DNA of 64,000 nucleotides from a virus, in the IMG/VR virus record IMGVR_UViG_3300047509_000177, positions 27,382 to 91,381 of that record; one strand, given 5' to 3'. The notes beneath the pieces were generated by a model. The model saw nothing but the letters and a program-made list of their open reading frames with translations, ran no database searches and was not told where the DNA came from. Made by a program: the position numbers and the translations under genes. Shown piece after piece: positions 55,309 to 62,567 of this stretch (positions are counted from its first letter, which is position 1; each line of letters begins with the position of its first letter).

Positions 55309-55464
55309 TTATTTATTCAGTCTAGATTTTTCTGATATAACACCAATTATTATCATAAAAAGTACTATAAAAGTATACAAAAATATTGTAGATGGAACTC
55401 CTATCATATGATCTACTGGATGATTATCTATATGCTCTGATGCAAAATGTATTGCTTGTATCAA
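55309..55464 (-). CDS. Membrane micropeptide (51 residues, or 32 from the inner ATG)
   Basis: TTG at 55464 or ATG at 55407; the C-terminal part MIGVPSTIFLYTFIVLFMII then IGVISEKSRLNK is one transmembrane helix with a basic end. Its stop touches the 5' base of the tRNA-like RNA. Confidence 0.5.
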   Translation of the reverse strand: MIQAIHFASEHIDNHPVDHMIGVPSTIFLYTFIVLFMIIIGVISEKSRLNK

Positions 55465-55494
55465 ACATTATATATAAAAATTAACCGAGGACTA

Positions 55495-55559
55495 TCTGGA
55501 GAGGCTTATCCGCGGCCGAATATGGCGCTGAGGAGGTAGGGAAGATACCCCACTCCAGA
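55495..55559. repeat. Long-loop inverted repeat
   Basis: TCTGGAG pairs with CTCCAGA around 51 bases containing smaller GC-rich pairs; fills the gap before the 55565 gene. Possible terminator or structured RNA. Confidence 0.35.
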
Positions 55560-55564
55560 CCATG

Positions 55565-55810
55565 CTATTTTTCTCCACTTCCATTCTCTAACAATTCTTG
55601 GAAGGTACCGGGAATAAACTTTTTGTCATATATAAACCATCCGCCTGCTTCTTCTACGAGCCATTTAAATGTATTTGTTTCGTCATTAAATCCTTTAATT
55701 GCCATTACATCAGCAAGCTCTTCAAGCCATCCAGCACAATGTGTATTCTCGCTCCACCATTCCATATAAACCAGTAGAGCTTTTCTTGCTGCTTGTATAT
55801 TATTAGTCAT
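55565..55810 (-). CDS. Small acidic hypothetical protein
   Basis: 81 residues; ARKALLVYMEWWSENTHCAGWLEELADVM... is a helical pattern common among small phage genes. Unknown. Confidence 0.55.
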   Translation of the reverse strand: MTNNIQAARKALLVYMEWWSENTHCAGWLEELADVMAIKGFNDETNTFKWLVEEAGGWFIYDKKFIPGTFQELLENGSGEK

Positions 55811-55815
55811 AATTT

Positions 55816-55923
55816 TTAGTAAATAGTTTCTGAATCTATCCTAGACTTCAATTCAGAATATAGGCGCTGAATTTGCGTAACCAATTGGCGCGGTGTTCGC
55901 TCATCATCAGAATCTTTGTGCAT
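55816..55923 (-). CDS. 35-residue charged micropeptide
   Basis: Product MHKDSDDERTPRQLVTQIQR then LYSELKSRIDSETIY; GGAAAT-like site upstream. Five bases before the next gene. Confidence 0.4.
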   Translation of the reverse strand: MHKDSDDERTPRQLVTQIQRLYSELKSRIDSETIY

Positions 55924-55984
55924 GAGATTTCCAGAACCTATCCTCTGCGCGCTTCTGGCGTCGAAGGAGGATATCAAATTAGAC

Positions 55985-56057
55985 GGAGCAGATCAACTGA
56001 TGAGTAGAAGCACATCTATTTTTATTATTTTAGATATACAATCGATCAATCTGCTCC
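55985..56057. repeat. Long-loop inverted repeat between genes
   Basis: GGAGCAGAT (55985-55993) pairs perfectly with ATCTGCTCC (56049-56057) around an AT-rich 55-base loop containing ATCTAT..TAGAT pairing. No gene seen in 55924-56070. Likely terminator or promoter-linked element. Confidence 0.4.
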
Positions 56058-56070
56058 ACTTATAAGTGTA

Positions 56071-56253
56071 TCATACATCTTCTGATTCGTCAAGGGGGTC
56101 TTTTCTACATCGGGGACAAATATCTAGTTTGTCTCTATATATATAACCGTTTTCGTGCTTAGCATATTCTCGTGCGACTTTTGCTCCTTCTGTAGAAATA
56201 GGAGCCGGATCCCCGCACTTATCACACATCACATAGCAAGCTCTATGGATCAT
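56071..56253 (-). CDS. Small zinc-ribbon protein
   Basis: 60 residues. CDKCGDPAPIS and DICPRCRKDPLDE give two CxxC pairs 30 residues apart. 4-base overlap with the gene upstream. Possibly nucleic-acid-binding. Confidence 0.62.
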   Translation of the reverse strand: MIHRACYVMCDKCGDPAPISTEGAKVAREYAKHENGYIYRDKLDICPRCRKDPLDESEDV

Positions 56254-56510
56254 ATCTCAATGACTCCATACTCCAAAATAGAAGTCTTCTTTGCGAGATC
56301 ATGCGCGGCTACCAGCGCTGCTTCGCGCGTGGGAAAAGAATTATCATATTTCGTATTATTTTCGATGGAATTCTTCCAAATTTTTTCTGCCAAAGGATCT
56401 TCTATGTTAGGCATCATTCCTTTGGCAACGTACCAGCGCACTGGCCTACAGAGTACATCGAAAGAACTAAAAACCGCTATGAAATTATCGGCGGAAATGT
56501 TAATCTCCAA
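56250..56510 (-). CDS. Small hypothetical protein
   Basis: 86 residues; CRPVRWYVAKGMMPNIEDPLAEKIWKNSIE... SFPTREAALVAAHDLA is a fold common in phage proteins of unknown role. Overlaps neighbours. Confidence 0.55.
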   Translation of the reverse strand: MEINISADNFIAVFSSFDVLCRPVRWYVAKGMMPNIEDPLAEKIWKNSIENNTKYDNSFPTREAALVAAHDLAKKTSILEYGVIEI

Positions 56511-56688
56511 AGTCAGTTTTGATTTCGGGAAGAGATTCTACTTCGCGCAAAGTCCTGTCGAAAGCAGCATATTCTTTTAGTTTTTCATGTTCTCTTTTAT
56601 ATACTTCATATAGTTTATTTACGCTCTCATTACGCGTACTTTGCTTCGCTAGTTCTTCTGTATTTTCTCTATAATCCTCATACCTCAT
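56500..56688 (-). CDS. Small charged helical protein
   Basis: 62 residues, EDYRENTEELAKQSTRNESVNKLYEVYKREHEKLKEYAAF. Overlaps the genes on both sides. Unknown. Confidence 0.5.
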   Translation of the reverse strand: MRYEDYRENTEELAKQSTRNESVNKLYEVYKREHEKLKEYAAFDRTLREVESLPEIKTDFGD

Positions 56689-56827
56689 TTGAATACCAAG
56701 CTCTCATTAGGCGCTCTAGCTCAACCCAAATATCTCCTGAGAATCTAGTTCTTATTTGCAATTTATAAACTACCTTTCTCAAATCGTATACGCGCGGCTC
56801 ACGGGTGCGTGGTGTCTCAGTGCTCAT
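56678..56827 (-). CDS. 49-residue basic protein
   Basis: Product starts MSTETPRTREPRVYDLRKVV and ends RLMRAWYSNEV. ATGA overlap with the 56824 gene stop supports translation; overlaps the next gene. Confidence 0.5.
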   Translation of the reverse strand: MSTETPRTREPRVYDLRKVVYKLQIRTRFSGDIWVELERLMRAWYSNEV

Positions 56828-57177
56828 AGCCCCTCTATTCTTTCGATCCATTGGCTGGCCAGATAAGCCACAGCTTCAACCTTGTGCTCATGCTTCGGCG
56901 CAAAAGAGCCCTGGATCGCTTGCAAATGTCTTATCATAGATTCCCCATCGATTCCATCCTTCATAAAGAACTTTATATCTGCTGGAAGTCCCTCGTGGAA
57001 CCAACGACGTTGGAAATCAAGCCATTTATTTCGCTTCGTTTCACTCAAGGCTGCAAGACCAGCTTTGCATTCCTCGCGCGATGGCATTAGCTCCAGAATA
57101 TTCGCAGGGAAAGCCAAAGTTATATCGTTAATTGTCGTTGGCTTGGCCCAACGATCTTCTTTCTCTTTCTTAGGCAA
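56824..57177 (-). CDS. Hypothetical protein
   Basis: 117 residues; TTG start (MPKKEKEDRW) overlapping the previous stop. Central LELMPSREECKAGLAALSETKRNKWLDFQRRWFHEGLPADIKFFMKDGIDGESMIRHLQAIQGSFAPKHEHKVEAVAYLASQWI shows a conserved-looking helical domain. Not recognised. Confidence 0.6.
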   Translation of the reverse strand: MPKKEKEDRWAKPTTINDITLAFPANILELMPSREECKAGLAALSETKRNKWLDFQRRWFHEGLPADIKFFMKDGIDGESMIRHLQAIQGSFAPKHEHKVEAVAYLASQWIERIEGL

Positions 57178-57313
57178 TTTTCAGTCCTCCCAATTTCCCC
57201 TGCGCGCGAATTTGCGCGAGGAAGTAGTTTTCCTCCCGATTACTTTCAATAGGTCTAATAAAATCCGTAATTGGCTTCTCCGGCGATTTCTGCGCTGATG
57301 GCTGCTGGCTCAT
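57170..57313 (-). CDS. 47-residue hypothetical protein
   Basis: Product starts MSQQPSAQKSPEKPITDFIR; polar N-terminus. ATGA-type overlap upstream. Its end overlaps the start of the next gene. Confidence 0.45.
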   Translation of the reverse strand: MSQQPSAQKSPEKPITDFIRPIESNREENYFLAQIRAQGKLGGLKIA

Positions 57314-57468
57314 TCTTCGATCTCCCAATCAACTGTTGTTTCATCATTGATATGACCACTCTCTATATGGTCATCTATAATTTCTTCTACAGCCCCTATT
57401 GATCCTGATCGTAGTAACTCTGCGTCTTTTAGGTTATCACATATAATTTCTATTACCAAACTAGGCAT
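57310..57468 (-). CDS. 52-residue acidic protein
   Basis: Product starts MPSLVIEIICDNLKDAELLR and ends TTVDWEIEE. Very acidic, perhaps a DNA mimic or adaptor. 4-base overlap with the next gene. Confidence 0.5.
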   Translation of the reverse strand: MPSLVIEIICDNLKDAELLRSGSIGAVEEIIDDHIESGHINDETTVDWEIEE

Positions 57469-57470
57469 AA

Positions 57471-57731
57471 TTAGTTCTCATTTCTAACCCAATTTTGCAA
57501 AAGTTCCATGCAGTTTTTAATTCCTTCTGTCCAAAATATTACGTCTGCCTTATTTATAGAGCAGATTGTTATACTTTCATCTTTCTTATCTATTCCTATT
57601 TCTCTAGCGCAAAATTCTCTGTCAAAACTCCAGAAACCATCAAGTTCCTCTATTTCCTCTACTTCGACTGGATTCTTAGAATAAAGGCCACTAAGATTAA
57701 TCATATTGGCATAATATTTTACATTCTTCAT
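57471..57731 (-). CDS. Small hypothetical protein
   Basis: 86 residues; acidic core (NPVEVEEIEELDGFWSFDREFCAREIGIDKKDESITICSIN). Unknown. Confidence 0.55.
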   Translation of the reverse strand: MKNVKYYANMINLSGLYSKNPVEVEEIEELDGFWSFDREFCAREIGIDKKDESITICSINKADVIFWTEGIKNCMELLQNWVRNEN

Positions 57732-57750
57732 ATTACATCTCCAAGAGTAT

Positions 57751-57984
57751 TTACTGGGCGGTAATCTGCGCCGGTAGAGGTTCTCCCGATATAGGATCTA
57801 CCCAATGGCATATTTTTACTGCTAGCACCATATTACGCCTGAAATAAGTAACGCATTGATTAGGTTCTAGAAAAAAATAATCTCCTTCTGTGGCGCTAGC
57901 CGTTGCCTCTGTAACAATATCTAGCGCAACAACGCTGGGAATGTCCTTGCACTTTTCCATATTTTCAGGTGTTGCTAGAAGCAT
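57751..57984 (-). CDS. Small hypothetical protein
   Basis: 77 residues from ATG 57984, which overlaps the upstream stop (TAATG); a GTG lies 12 bases further upstream. YFFLEPNQCVTYFRRNMVLAVKICHWVDPISGEPL. Unknown. Confidence 0.5.
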   Translation of the reverse strand: MLLATPENMEKCKDIPSVVALDIVTEATASATEGDYFFLEPNQCVTYFRRNMVLAVKICHWVDPISGEPLPAQITAQ

Positions 57985-58163
57985 TATGCGTACCACTTAT
58001 CTATTTGATTGAACTCTTCCACGATTTTCCTGCCGTTGGGAACATATTGGCGTACTAGACGGCATAGCAAATGATCTGCGTCCCAGTGGTTGGCTTCCTC
58101 ACCATCCTCGCTGGCGCGAATCTCGCGCATAAGTTCTAGAGGTGTCTTCTTCTTCTTATTCAT
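57984..58163 (-). CDS. Small hypothetical protein
   Basis: 59 residues from ATG 58163 with AAAGGGA upstream. MNKKKKTPLELMREIRASEDGEEANHWDADHLLCRLVRQYVPNG; resembles small phage proteins with HWDAD-LL motif found in actinophages. Role unknown. Confidence 0.55.
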   Translation of the reverse strand: MNKKKKTPLELMREIRASEDGEEANHWDADHLLCRLVRQYVPNGRKIVEEFNQIDKWYA

Positions 58164-58233
58164 AACATTCCCTTTCAATTCGTGCGTGTTCCTGCCACAG
58201 CATAGTAATGAAAGCCCATATATCTAGAATCAT
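58156..58233 (-). CDS. 25-residue possible membrane micropeptide
   Basis: Product MILDIWAFITMLWQEHARIE then RECYE; short hydrophobic N-terminus. Overlaps the next gene start. Confidence 0.3.
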   Translation of the reverse strand: MILDIWAFITMLWQEHARIERECYE

Positions 58234-58237
58234 AATT

Positions 58238-58486
58238 TTATTCTTCCAGTAGAGTTTGCTCTACTTCTTGACCTCGGCGTGTAAGACAATATGTGCGTCG
58301 ATTTTCCTTCCAACCTGCCATATCTACCAGGCCACGCTCCGCAAGTCGCTGTACGGCGCTGTAGGCTGCACTCTCGCTGAGATTTGGCCAGTCGTATGCT
58401 AGACGCCTACAGTCCTTTGCTTCTTCAGCAAGAAGAAGCAAAACCAGCTTTTGAGTACGGCCTAGATTCTTCATTGGGTTATTCAT
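58238..58486 (-). CDS. PadR/MarR-like winged-helix regulator
   Basis: 82 residues. LGRTQKLVLLLLAEEAKDCRRLAYDWPNLSESAAYSAVQRLAERGLVDMAGWKENRRTYCLTRRGQEVEQ shows helix-turn-helix and wing. Single-domain, no ligand part. May control the minus-strand early genes. Its partner-like gene at 59198 has a similar wHTH body. Confidence 0.68.
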   Translation of the reverse strand: MNNPMKNLGRTQKLVLLLLAEEAKDCRRLAYDWPNLSESAAYSAVQRLAERGLVDMAGWKENRRTYCLTRRGQEVEQTLLEE

Positions 58487-58490
58487 AAGA

Positions 58491-58742
58491 TCACTTCACG
58501 AACTGGAAAAACACGCTTACAGGACCACCATCTGACTTCTCTACACGAGTCTTGACCTCTACGCCCAGCTTCTCTGCGCGCGTCTTGAGCTGTGTCTTGA
58601 ACACGGCGAAATTAGCGGCAAAGTCTTCGCCTTCAATCGCTTGCCATACCTCACCGTTCGTCCACTCATCCCACGGGAATTTCCGCCGAGTAGTAGGCTC
58701 ATCCCACTCCAAATGAGTCCTTTTATCAATTACAGTTGCCAT
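58491..58742 (-). CDS. Small hypothetical protein
   Basis: 83 residues from ATG 58742 (AAAGGATTT upstream); a TTG nine bases further upstream is a weaker option. IDKRTHLEWDEPTTRRKFPWDEWTNGEVWQAIEGEDF... GGPVSVFFQFVK: found as a conserved small gene in actinophage-like genomes. Confidence 0.55.
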   Translation of the reverse strand: MATVIDKRTHLEWDEPTTRRKFPWDEWTNGEVWQAIEGEDFAANFAVFKTQLKTRAEKLGVEVKTRVEKSDGGPVSVFFQFVK

Positions 58743-58757
58743 ATAGATCAAATCCTT

Positions 58758-58946
58758 TCAGCCGATATATAGAGAAGTATTAGCAATCTTATGGGGACAT
58801 ACAAAATTATTATTGTTTTCTATTATTGGTTCTAGAACATTCCCTTCGTCGTCAGTCTCTATATCTAGCTCAAGCTCATAAAACCACTTGTTTGCCAAAG
58901 AGGAATCATGCTGTATAGCTATTCCTGAAATAAATTTACCTGTCAT
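58758..58946 (-). CDS. Small hypothetical protein
   Basis: 62 residues; beta-rich, acidic (ELELDIETDDEGNVLEPIIEN). First gene after the promoter at 59015. AAGGGAAT site upstream. Confidence 0.5.
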   Translation of the reverse strand: MTGKFISGIAIQHDSSLANKWFYELELDIETDDEGNVLEPIIENNNNFVCPHKIANTSLYIG

Positions 58947-59014
58947 TTTATTCCCTTCTATAGAACTTCAGTACATAACTAGTAAAACATACTTCTAAGG
59001 TAACTTCAATAAGT

Positions 59015-59023
59015 AGTATACCA
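59015..59023 (-). promoter_or_regulatory. Extended -10 promoter candidate
   Basis: On the minus strand TG-G-TATACT. It faces the 58946 gene across a leader of about 65 bases with paired ACTTC/GAAGT elements. Confidence 0.4.
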
Positions 59024-59037
59024 CAGAATATATATGT

Positions 59038-59220
59038 TTATGCAACTATTTTCTTTGTTCTAAAATAATCTACATTACGTATTCTAATTTGTCTTCGTTT
59101 ATACTCTTCTTTTATCAGGGGCAGCTCGCGCCGAGATTCCTCCCGAATAGCTCTTTGTAGAAATCCTCTAAGCTCTCTAGCATCCAGCAGGTGAAGGCTA
59201 TGAGACAAGTCGGTTCTCAT
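59038..59220 (-). CDS. Small basic hypothetical protein
   Basis: 60 residues, MRTDLSHSLHLLDARELRGFLQRAIREESRRELPLIKEEYKRRQIRIR. Overlaps the end of the interrupted wHTH gene. Unknown. Confidence 0.5.
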   Translation of the reverse strand: MRTDLSHSLHLLDARELRGFLQRAIREESRRELPLIKEEYKRRQIRIRNVDYFRTKKIVA

Positions 59221-59408
59221 GTGTGAGCCTCCTTTGGCCTTCGCGAGTGAGGCATAGTTTTAGCGATGTTTCAATAGGGCTTACTCGCTCTCTTGTTTCG
59301 CAAAGTCCTTTTTCATATACACGCGTAATAACATCTCGTCGGGATCTAGCGCTCCACTCGCACCAAGGCTTCCCTGTGGCGGGAGACCAGCGCCAAAAGT
59401 CGCCGTCG

Positions 59409-59419
59409 ATCTCTAGCAA
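59409..59419. repeat. Target-site duplication, left copy
   Basis: ATCTCTAGCAA, repeated directly at 62047-62057 immediately outside the IS. IS1595 elements usually duplicate 8 bp; 11 bp here may include chance matches. Confidence 0.8.
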
Positions 59420-59421
59420 TG

Positions 59422-59441
59422 GGGTATCCACTTAGATGACC
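59422..59441. repeat. Terminal inverted repeat, left
   Basis: 20 bp, exact inverse of 62026-62045. Confidence 0.9.
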
Positions 59442-60419
59442 TCACAAGAGTTTGATCTGCGGCGTGAGCAGATTCCGGTAGGGATGAGGTTCGGTCACGA
59501 CTCCCTGCTCGATCAGCCGGTAGAACAGCAGGCCGCGAGAGCGGCTTGCGCGGCGGTTGAAGCGGAACACGTACTCGTCGCAGTAATAGTCCAACTGCTC
59601 GCGCGACATGCCGCCCTGATGCGTGCCGAGCAACCACCGCTTGAGCAGACTGGCGACGCGGTGAGCGTGCGGCATCGTGACGTGCGCGTCCGCTGCCTCG
59701 GGGTCGCTCATGTTCGTAACTTCATGCTGGTAGCCGTAGCGGCTGATCGAGCTGTAGCTCCCGAAGGCGTCCGTGTGGATGATCGAGCCACGCGCCACGT
59801 TGTCGAGGATGAACTCGATGAGCGTCTCGGCCTTAGTGTCCGGCACGCGAGCAAGTCGAAGGCGTCCAGCCTTGAGACGTTCGCCAGTGCGGCCGTGAGC
59901 CTCGACCGCGATCACAACGATCGCCTTCCCGTGTGGCGAGCGACCACCCGCCTTCTTGGTCTTGATCCCGCCGATAAACGTCTCATCCACCTCGACCACA
60001 ACACCGGGACCACCGATCATGTCCCGGCCAGGGCGCACCATCGCACGGCGCAGCTTGTGCATCCACGCCCACGCCGTCTGGTAGGAGCCGAAGCCAAGCT
60101 CACGCTTCAACCCGAGCGCGCTCACACCGTTCTTCTGACTAACGACGTGCCACATGACGTGGAACCACACACGCAGCGGATAGCGTGTCTTGTCGAAGAT
60201 CGTGCCAGCCGTCACGCTCGTGCGCTTGCGACACGCCGTGCAGCGCATAAGGCCGCTGCCCATGCGCCAATAGTCGCCTATGACACCGCAATGCGGGCAC
60301 ACAAAGCCGTTGGGCCATCTGATCTTCTCGACGTACGCGAGACACGCCTCCTCGCTATCGAACCGCTCGATGAACTCGCTGAAGGTGCGGGGGTAATCCG
60401 CGCTCGCAGCGGGGGTCAT
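59442..60419 (-). CDS. IS1595-family transposase
   Basis: 325 residues, complete. N-terminal zinc ribbon (FVCPHCGVIGDYWRMGSGLMRCTACRKRTSVTAGTIFD), HTH region (WHVVSQKNGVSALGLKRELGF), catalytic core with first Asp (VVVEVDETFIGGIK), second Asp (IIHTDAFGSY), and C-terminal YCDEYVFRFNRRASRSRGLLF carrying the third acidic site. Starts at the overlap with the passenger gene at 60416. GC-rich, foreign to the phage. Confidence 0.93.
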   Translation of the reverse strand: MTPAASADYPRTFSEFIERFDSEEACLAYVEKIRWPNGFVCPHCGVIGDYWRMGSGLMRCTACRKRTSVTAGTIFDKTRYPLRVWFHVMWHVVSQKNGVSALGLKRELGFGSYQTAWAWMHKLRRAMVRPGRDMIGGPGVVVEVDETFIGGIKTKKAGGRSPHGKAIVVIAVEAHGRTGERLKAGRLRLARVPDTKAETLIEFILDNVARGSIIHTDAFGSYSSISRYGYQHEVTNMSDPEAADAHVTMPHAHRVASLLKRWLLGTHQGGMSREQLDYYCDEYVFRFNRRASRSRGLLFYRLIEQGVVTEPHPYRNLLTPQIKLL

Positions 60420-60913
60420 GTCGCCTCACACTGAGAGCGGGTTTCCCGGCAGAGCCGTGCGCCGCACTGGTCAAAGGGATCGGAGTGGACCGACTCTGCA
60501 TAGCCGCGTGCCACTTCTCGGCGGTGAAGCATCTCGGCCAGCTCCCACGCCCACACGGCGAGCGCATCGTAGGCCACCGCGTCTACCACCTCGGTCCCGC
60601 TGCTGACCTCGGGACCGCTGAGGATTATGCCGCCGGTGAGCTGTTGCTCCGGTCGCGCCAAGTCAACGCGTGGTAGCGATTGCACCGTCCATCGCCGCAC
60701 GCTAGCAGCAGGCGTCATGAGCGGAGCGACGGGACCGTCCTTGAGGGTACGCTTGACGAACTTCTGACAACAAGCCGCGGAGACCCAGGCGTCGCAGTCC
60801 CAGCAGAACCCCACGTTGTCCTCGTGGGCCACACGCGCGTGGCCGCAGGTGCACTGCTCGGCCTCTTCTAGTTCGGCGCGTGTCTGAACGTTCTTCCCTC
60901 CGTCCCAGCTCAT
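60416..60913 (-). CDS. IS passenger gene 5, zinc-binding hypothetical protein
   Basis: 165 residues. CTCGHARVAHEDNVGFCWDCDAW gives a C-x-C-x2-H...C-x2-C metal site; the second half is helical. 4-base overlaps on both sides. Similar small proteins are seen in phages and mobile elements of GC-rich hosts. No transposition role is evident. Confidence 0.6.
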   Translation of the reverse strand: MSWDGGKNVQTRAELEEAEQCTCGHARVAHEDNVGFCWDCDAWVSAACCQKFVKRTLKDGPVAPLMTPAASVRRWTVQSLPRVDLARPEQQLTGGIILSGPEVSSGTEVVDAVAYDALAVWAWELAEMLHRREVARGYAESVHSDPFDQCGARLCRETRSQCEAT

Positions 60914-61155
60914 GACCGCTCCTTGGAGCCATAGCCGAACCGTTGACGATCCCGTTCGATCAGGTGTGCCATTGCTGGGGCCGTGCCGCGAGGGTAGGCG
61001 TGCGGGTCCTCTTCCGCTAGGCGCTGGATCTCCGTGGCGGCGATCCAGTCCAGCTCCAGCGCGTTCGTCGCCAGCCTGTCGGCTACACGGTTCTCGTGGT
61101 CCAGCGCGGCTGCTTCAAGCTTGCTGCGTGTCTCGACGTGATCCCCGAAGCTCAT
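60910..61155 (-). CDS. IS passenger gene 4
   Basis: 81 residues; acidic helical protein (KLEAAALDHENRVADRLATNALELDWIAATEIQRLAEED). 4-base overlaps on both sides. Unknown. Confidence 0.55.
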   Translation of the reverse strand: MSFGDHVETRSKLEAAALDHENRVADRLATNALELDWIAATEIQRLAEEDPHAYPRGTAPAMAHLIERDRQRFGYGSKERS

Positions 61156-61388
61156 GACTCTTCTCGCTCAACTAGACGGAACTGCTCCAAAAAGCGAGGG
61201 ACGGGGATGGAGTCGGGCAGCTTCGGATCAGCGTGGCCACCCGACTGCCAGACCCCCGTTACCTCGGGCGGATCGTGATGTCCACACACATGCAGGACCA
61301 CGAACCGCCCACGCGGCGAACGACTGCCCTCCCTCATCGGCACCTGCTCCCACACGTCGCCGTGGCAAGGGCGCTCAGTGTCGGTCAT
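61152..61388 (-). CDS. IS passenger gene 3
   Basis: 78 residues; MTDTERPCHGDVWEQVPMREGSR... VVLHVCGHHDPPEVTGVWQSGG with Cys/His residues that could bind metal. 4-base overlaps. Unknown. Confidence 0.55.
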   Translation of the reverse strand: MTDTERPCHGDVWEQVPMREGSRSPRGRFVVLHVCGHHDPPEVTGVWQSGGHADPKLPDSIPVPRFLEQFRLVEREES

Positions 61389-61747
61389 GATTGTGCCTTC
61401 TCACGGACAGCGACAAAGCGCCAGACCTTCTCCTGCCCCTCGAATCGCTGCGTATGACTGCGAATATCGCACTTGAGAGCTCCGCCCTGCTCGTGCCTAA
61501 TCCTGTGGATCTTCCGCTCAAGATCCCAGAAGATGATCGTGTCACCCTCCCGAAGCGCGGATGCACTGATGCGTTCTACTTGCCGCACCGGAGCGTCGCT
61601 GTCGCTGAAAGGTGTCTCGTCAGCCTCCAGGAACGCTTCGACGATCCAGCGCACCTGCTCACTGGTGACGTCGCTGCCAATCTTCCACGCGTAATCGCAG
61701 GCGGCGAGCAATGCTGGAGAATCAGGCTTGAGTTGATGCCTCATCAT
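61385..61747 (-). CDS. IS passenger gene 2
   Basis: 120 residues from ATG 61747 with GGAGGTGG upstream; the longer open frame lacks a ribosome site. ASALREGDTIIFWDLERKIHRIRHEQ looks like a small beta-barrel. Overlaps neighbours by 4 bases. Confidence 0.55.
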   Translation of the reverse strand: MMRHQLKPDSPALLAACDYAWKIGSDVTSEQVRWIVEAFLEADETPFSDSDAPVRQVERISASALREGDTIIFWDLERKIHRIRHEQGGALKCDIRSHTQRFEGQEKVWRFVAVREKAQS

Positions 61748-61941
61748 CGTGCCACCTCCTCGACCCGGCCGTCCGGCTTTATGAGGTAGGTAGCCATCGT
61801 GCAGGTCCGGACTTCCACCTTCGCGCAATCAGAGTCCTGCATCCATGTGGTTCCCGCCACGCCGACGGTCCGATCCAGCTCGTCGCATACGGCTTTCTGC
61901 TTGGCGTTGCCGGGAAACTTATCTGTAGGCTCAAGCTGCAT
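61744..61941 (-). CDS. IS passenger gene 1
   Basis: 65 residues; MQLEPTDKFPGNAKQKAVCDELDRTVGVAGTTWMQDSDCAKVEV. AGGAGGAACC ribosome site. First gene of the cassette; a promoter in the 85 bases to the IS end is not obvious. Confidence 0.55.
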   Translation of the reverse strand: MQLEPTDKFPGNAKQKAVCDELDRTVGVAGTTWMQDSDCAKVEVRTCTMATYLIKPDGRVEEVAR

Positions 61942-62025
61942 CAGGGGTTCCTCCTGGTGTCGTGCCCCGGCCGTTCACGCGGTGCGGGGCGATTTCGTTC
62001 TGTGCCCACAGTGTACCACAGATCG

Positions 62026-62045
62026 GGTCATCTAAGTGGATACCC
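62026..62045. repeat. Terminal inverted repeat, right
   Basis: 20 bp, exact inverse of 59422-59441. Confidence 0.9.
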
Positions 62046-62046
62046 T

Positions 62047-62057
62047 ATCTCTAGCAA
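62047..62057. repeat. Target-site duplication, right copy
   Basis: ATCTCTAGCAA, identical to 59409-59419. Confidence 0.8.
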
Positions 62058-62133
62058 AGCAGTTATTTGTGGCTTGGTTAGCTTGGATGTTTTCATAATT
62101 TTGTAAGGTGGAGACTGTTTGGCAGATTCGTTC

Positions 62134-62379
62134 TCATAGTCTTATTCCATAGCTATCAAGACATACCTGCTTTAGCTCGCTCCCAGACAGATCGCCAAGC
62201 GAGCCTACTTCGCCTTCTCCAAGCTCTCGAAATTGGATTCCTTCATCGCGCAGATAGTTTGTATCGCCCTCCATGATCCATAGGCCACCACTGATATACG
62301 TGCAGTTAGCTTTCAGGATCTCAGCTTGGCGCGTAGTAGGTTCAACCGTAGTTTCGATCAATGTTGTCCAAAATCTCAT
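62134..62379 (-). CDS. Small hypothetical protein
   Basis: 81 residues from ATG 62379 (ATGA overlap with the previous stop). MRFWTTLIETTVEPTTRQAEILKANCTYISGGLWIMEGDTNY. Unknown. Confidence 0.55.
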   Translation of the reverse strand: MRFWTTLIETTVEPTTRQAEILKANCTYISGGLWIMEGDTNYLRDEGIQFRELGEGEVGSLGDLSGSELKQVCLDSYGIRL

Positions 62380-62543
62380 GGCTTTATAGGTTTCCAATCT
62401 GAGATTAGGCGTATTTGATCGCGCACTTTGCGTTCCTCTCTCAACCCAAGCTCATCAAAGACTGCTTGGATGGCTGCTTCCATATGCGTGTGACCACTCT
62501 CGGGGATTGGGACGTCCAACGCTGTCAATGCTATCTCAACCAA
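62376..62543 (-). CDS. 55-residue hypothetical protein (TTG start)
   Basis: No ATG; frame opens right after the upstream stop, first usable codon TTG 62543. MVEIALTALDVPIPESGHTH... AVFDELGLREERKVRDQIRLI is helical and its stop overlaps the next ATG, which supports translation. Start uncertain. Confidence 0.45.
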   Translation of the reverse strand: MVEIALTALDVPIPESGHTHMEAAIQAVFDELGLREERKVRDQIRLISDWKPIKP

Positions 62544-62567
62544 CTTAGGATCTATATTTAGATTAAC

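Larger units (their letters stand above)
59420..62046 (-). mobile_element. IS1595-family element with a five-gene passenger cassette (2.6 kb)
   Basis: GC-rich block bounded by 20-bp inverted repeats: GGGTATCCACTTAGATGACC at 59422-59441 and its complement at 62026-62045. Contains a complete transposase and five small genes, all on the minus strand with 4-base overlaps, so transposase translation may be coupled to the passengers. Direct repeats flank it. Phages seldom carry intact IS elements; this one is recent, as the ends, target duplication and reading frames are intact. Confidence 0.88.
59198..62096 (-). pseudogene. wHTH gene interrupted by the IS element
   Basis: The 5' part lies at 62047-62096 (MKTSKLTKPQITALLEI) and the 3' part at 59198-59419 (LLEIDGDFWRWSPATGKPWCEW... 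RVSPIETSLKLCLTREGQRRL). Joining them at the duplicated codons for LLEI restores one frame of about 86 residues with a helix-turn-helix/wing pattern. The IS end now supplies an ATG (59431) that could restart the 3' part as a 77-residue protein. Confidence 0.75.

Noticed and set aside
55985-56057. Hammerhead ribozyme (CTGATGAG present)
   Set aside because: Stem II and the conserved GAAA/cleavage-site arrangement are missing.
59436-60434. 332-codon plus-strand frame opposite the transposase
   Set aside because: Mirror frame of a GC-rich gene; the minus strand encodes a complete IS1595 transposase with all motifs.
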